The position numbers and the translations under genes are program-made. Below are positions 62,401 through 64,000 of a stretch of 64,000 bases of DNA, in pieces. The DNA is from Pohlia nutans (Eukaryota > Streptophyta > Bryopsida > Bryales > Mniaceae), in contig CM040094.1 in the NCBI GenBank assembly GCA_022496805.1, positions 13,973,501 to 14,037,500 on the forward strand, read 5' to 3'. The notes under the pieces were generated by a model. It was not told the origin of the DNA. It did not search any database and worked only from the letters and a program-made list of their open reading frames with translations. How positions within the stretch are numbered: position 1 is the stretch's first letter; the number at the start of each line of letters is the position of its first letter.

Positions 62401-62750
62401 AAAGGTATATGACCAAAGTTGTAGGAACCCTCTCATTTTATATGTGAACTATGGATATTCAAAGACTATACTGATTGCACATGATACTATACATTAGGAT
62501 ATAATGTTGTTGTGCTATATTGCTACTTTTGTGAACTCTCTTATGGATAACTACTTTGACATTGTGTTACATATGATGAATTGCAGTTTTCAGAGGAAGT
62601 TCTTGAATTTGCATGTGCCATTTACAAGGCCAACAAATCTAGTTTTTTTCATTTGAAGAAAGGAGGACTATTCTTGTATAATTTGGTGAGTCAATCATTT
62701 AGTACTTTCAATAGTGAGGTGTTTTGTAATATAAGTCTGAAATAGAAATT
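59443..62750. other. 3' flank of transposase with possible small exons
   Basis: Mostly AT-rich. A few exon-like pieces on the plus strand have good splice signals, notably 62587-62685 (33 codons, phase 0, FSEEVLEFACAIYKANKSS, between TTGCAG and GTGAGT) and possible ones near 61120-61290 and 61601-61642. Their frames cannot be joined with confidence. They may belong to a fourth element gene or to another captured fragment. Confidence 0.3.
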
Positions 62751-62779
62751 TATGTTCATATATACAACTTGCACAAGGA

Positions 62780-63854
62780 GAAATAAAAACATTCCCACAT
62801 GGAATTTCATATGGGAAGTGGGAAAAAATTCCCACAATTGTAACTTTCTTGGGATGATTCCAATGTATTTTGATCTAGGAAAGTTACAATTGTATCATGT
62901 TTCCCATATGGGAATCTTGTATTTATCTGCTTGTGAATTGTTGCATACATAATTGATTTGTCATTTTAAGTAATTATACAATAGAATTGCATGGTACAGT
63001 GTGCTTTCATTCCATGAACGATATGAACTGCATGTTCGATTTCAGTGCATTACAATATTGTGGGTTTTGGCAGGAAAAAGTTCTTCCATTGCTAGAGAAG
63101 AAATCCAACATCCCATATATAGTGATGTCGTTGTAAAGTTTGACCTTACAAAATTCCCAAGCACAATAATAGATTGTAGAAATATATGTGAATAGCATAT
63201 GAATTACTTGATATCATACTTTCAAATGTAGTGAAAGTTATTGAATCTCAATTGTAATTCTCTTCCAAGCATATGTCAATTTTGACTTGTGCTAGTATTT
63301 CAAATACCCCATTTGAATACATTATGTGAATGAATTTACAATATTGCAAGTTTAGTGTGGATTGATTACAGTACGTGTCATGTTTCCACAAATTCCTATA
63401 TAGGAAAAACAACAATTTTCCCTCTTGAAAATACTTGTTTGCAATTTCCCACATGGGAATGTTTTTATATTTCCACTGAAAATTTCCCCATCCCTTTCTC
63501 TGTGATTTTCCCTTCTGGGAATGTTTTCATATTTCCACTGAAAATTTCGTCATCCCTTTGTCTGTGATTTTCCCTTATGGGAATGTTTTCATATTTCCAC
63601 TGAAAATTTCGTCATCCCTTTGTCTGTGATTTTCCCTTATGAGAATGTTTCATTATGTACACTCACACTTTTCCCTAATCTTTTCACTTCATTTTGTAAT
63701 TTTCCCACATGGGAAACTTTTAAACTGCACTCACAAATTTCCCTCATGACCATCCGGGAAGTGGGACAAAATTCCCATGATTGTAATCTTCCCGGATGAG
63801 TGTATGAAGGAGCTGCTTTTCATACGGGGAAAGACCCTGTTTTCCCGTAAGGGA
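62780..63854. repeat. Right subterminal palindrome cluster
   Basis: Many copies of TTCCCACATGGGAA-like palindromes, e.g. near 62790, 62902, 63446, 63706 and 63760. The words match those in the left cluster, supporting the element's two ends. Confidence 0.85.
63448..63657. repeat. 62-bp tandem repeats carrying the end motif
   Basis: Units start at 63448, 63510 and 63572, with a partial fourth at 63634. Each begins CCC(N4)GGGAATGTTTT and contains CCACTGAAAATTTC. The array multiplies the subterminal motif. Confidence 0.93.
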
Positions 63855-63876
63855 TTCTTGCAGGAAGCTCCCTGTG
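63855..63876 (-). repeat. Right terminal inverted repeat
   Basis: Read from the end, CACAGGGAGCTTCCTGCAAG onward; pairs with 31935-31955. Confidence 0.92.
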
Positions 63877-64000
63877 TAGTCTGCAGATGCGGAGGAGCAC
63901 CTTGCTAGCACGACCTAAGCCGACAATAGTTTTTATTTTAGTTTCTCTAGCCACGTGAGTAAGACTTTTTCACCATTTAAGTTTACCGAAAGGCTTGGAG
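63877..64000. other. Host DNA right of the giant transposon
   Basis: Starts with TAG, the right copy of the target duplication. It is GC-rich for the first 60 bp, like the left flank at 31611-31934. The predicted empty site reads ...GTTAC-TAG-TCTGCAG.... No gene can be called in 124 bp. Confidence 0.6.

Larger units (their letters stand above)
31935..63876. mobile_element. Giant 31.9-kb CACTA-like DNA transposon
   Basis: The boundaries are set by three independent signs. First, imperfect terminal inverted repeats: CACAGGGAGCTTC-TGCAAGAA on the left against CACAGGGAGCTTCCTGCAAGAA on the right, read from the end. Second, a perfect 3-bp direct repeat TAG immediately outside (31932-31934 and 63877-63879). 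Third, clustered copies of a TTCCC(N4)GGGAA palindrome just inside both ends. CACTA/En-Spm elements are known for CAC starts, 3-bp duplications and subterminal repeats that bind their own protein. The cargo is a Tnp2-like transposase, a TET/JBP-like dioxygenase and a tandem-WW protein, plus a probable captured host segment and nested MITEs. Most CACTA elements are shorter than about 20 kb. The in-frame stop in the transposase suggests this copy may depend on another for movement. Confidence 0.9.

Overview
The window looks like nuclear DNA of a land plant, most likely a seedless one such as a moss or other bryophyte; the species cannot be named from sequence alone. Evidence: a plant-type mitochondrial acyl carrier protein and an SLC25 carrier with many GT-AG introns, AT-rich intergenic DNA, and dense plant-like DNA transposon remnants. 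No rRNA, tRNA, CRISPR array or bacterial operon was seen.

Layout. 1-3.9 kb has no gene I can support. 3.93-5.38 kb (minus) is a two-exon mitochondrial acyl carrier protein gene. 8.10-12.54 kb (plus) is a six-exon gene for an aspartate/glutamate-carrier-like SLC25 protein with an unusual N-terminal extension. 13-31.6 kb is mostly small non-autonomous DNA transposons (MITEs), several nested or abutting at shared TTAA sites (piggyBac-like), plus a doubtful minus-strand gene or pseudogene at 17.2-20.4 kb.

The main discovery is one giant DNA transposon filling 31,935-63,876 (31,942 bp). It has imperfect 21/22-bp terminal inverted repeats beginning CACAGGGAGCTTC, a perfect 3-bp target duplication TAG, and arrays of the short palindromic motif TTCCC-N(4)-GGGAA just inside both ends. 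These are hallmarks of the CACTA/En-Spm superfamily. It encodes (a) a Tnp2-like transposase with DUF4218-like and C-terminal extra domains (55.1-59.4 kb, plus), (b) a 371-aa protein with an N-terminal U1/matrin-type zinc finger and a C-terminal 2-oxoglutarate/Fe(II) dioxygenase resembling the TET/JBP DNA-base oxidases (48.6-49.9 kb, plus), and (c) a 535-aa protein with tandem WW domains and repeated basic exons (36.1-38.6 kb, minus). Between them lies a more GC-rich block (43.8-48.3 kb) that looks like captured host DNA, including a probable first exon of a B12D/MLRQ-like gene.

Working model (inference): the transposase moves the element, the dioxygenase oxidises methylcytosine on or near the element to counter silencing, and the WW protein recruits a host factor. 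Smaller TTAA-flanked MITEs and a 130-bp-arm hairpin have inserted inside the giant element. The transposase has one in-frame TAG, so this copy may be inactive or recently decayed.
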